Shown here: positions 5,465 to 5,636 of the stretch, in pieces
Position numbering within the stretch: the first letter of the stretch is position 1
How the letters are laid out: every line of letters begins with the position of its first letter
Assembly (NCBI GenBank): GCA_026982145.1
Contig: JALSHQ010000053.1
Coordinates: forward strand, 1-5,636
Origin: Gammaproteobacteria bacterium
GTDB taxonomy: Bacteria > Pseudomonadota > Gammaproteobacteria > SZUA-140
Length of the DNA: 5,636 nucleotides
Reading direction: 5' to 3'
The notes under the pieces: generated by a model
What the model was told of the DNA's origin: nothing
Seen by the model: the letters and a program-made list of their open reading frames with translations, nothing else
Database searches by the model: none
Program-made: the position numbers and the translations under genes

Positions 5465-5636
5465 ATGAAAATATCATTTCAGACGCGCCACCCGATACAG
5501 ATTGGAGTATTATCCATACTGCTTGGGTTCACGCTGCCCGCTCACTCAGATGATTGGGGCGACGATGAAGCACTCGAGATTGAACGCATCTTTGTTGTGA
5601 CCGCAGATGATAAAGTTGATGCTCACCCTTTTTATG
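5465..5636 (+). CDS. Exported protein of unknown function, N-terminal fragment (3' end outside window)
   Basis: The frame is open for 57 codons to the window edge. ATG 5465 is preceded by AAGGA (5449-5453), 11 bases upstream. The N-terminus is a signal peptide: a basic n-region (MKISFQTRH), a hydrophobic core (IQIGVLSILLGFTLP) and cleavage near A-H-S (25-27). The mature protein begins acidic (DDWGDDEALEIE) and then has RIFVVTADDK, which looks like a first beta-strand. No CxxCH is visible in the fragment. In known extracellular cytochrome loci, NHL-repeat or further cytochrome genes often follow, but this fragment is too short to assign. It is separated from the operon by a 12-bp hairpin and a 135-base gap, so it may form its own unit. 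Codon structure, ribosome binding site and signal peptide make it a credible gene. Confidence 0.7.
   Translation, partial: MKISFQTRHPIQIGVLSILLGFTLPAHSDDWGDDEALEIERIFVVTADDKVDAHPFY

Noticed and set aside
5257..5466. Minus-strand ORF spanning the intergenic hairpin
   Set aside because: It overlaps the end of the triheme gene and the hairpin; there is no support from a ribosome binding site or a recognisable product.

Overview
The window comes from a Gram-negative bacterium. Every complete gene encodes an exported protein with a type I signal peptide, two genes encode outer-membrane beta-barrels, and three encode multiheme c-type cytochromes. The porin type, codon use and moderate GC content suggest Pseudomonadota, probably a gammaproteobacterium, but no marker gene here proves that.

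Layout: positions 1-281 hold the 3' end of a general porin gene, followed by a good intrinsic terminator (313-338). A 191-base gap carries that terminator and a likely promoter, and is the longest non-coding stretch. Five genes on the + strand then form a probable operon: a tetraheme cytochrome (473-1312), a parvulin/SurA-like PPIase (1319-2290), a cysteine-free outer-membrane beta-barrel (2370-4154), a triheme c7-type cytochrome (4211-4648) and a second triheme c7-type cytochrome with a long N-terminal extension (4661-5329). A 12-bp perfect hairpin follows (5377-5405). A further exported-protein gene starts at 5465 and runs off the window.

Working model (inference): the locus encodes an extracellular electron transfer system. 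The tetraheme protein resembles the OmcE-like family of cytochromes that polymerise into extracellular heme nanowires, best known from Geobacter. The PPIase would be a dedicated periplasmic chaperone for a secreted cytochrome or the barrel. The barrel would be the outer-membrane pore, and the two triheme proteins would be periplasmic relays that carry electrons to the pore or wire. The cytochromes contain ten CxxCH heme sites in total: 4 + 3 + 3. The family calls are from motif layout and memory, not from a search.
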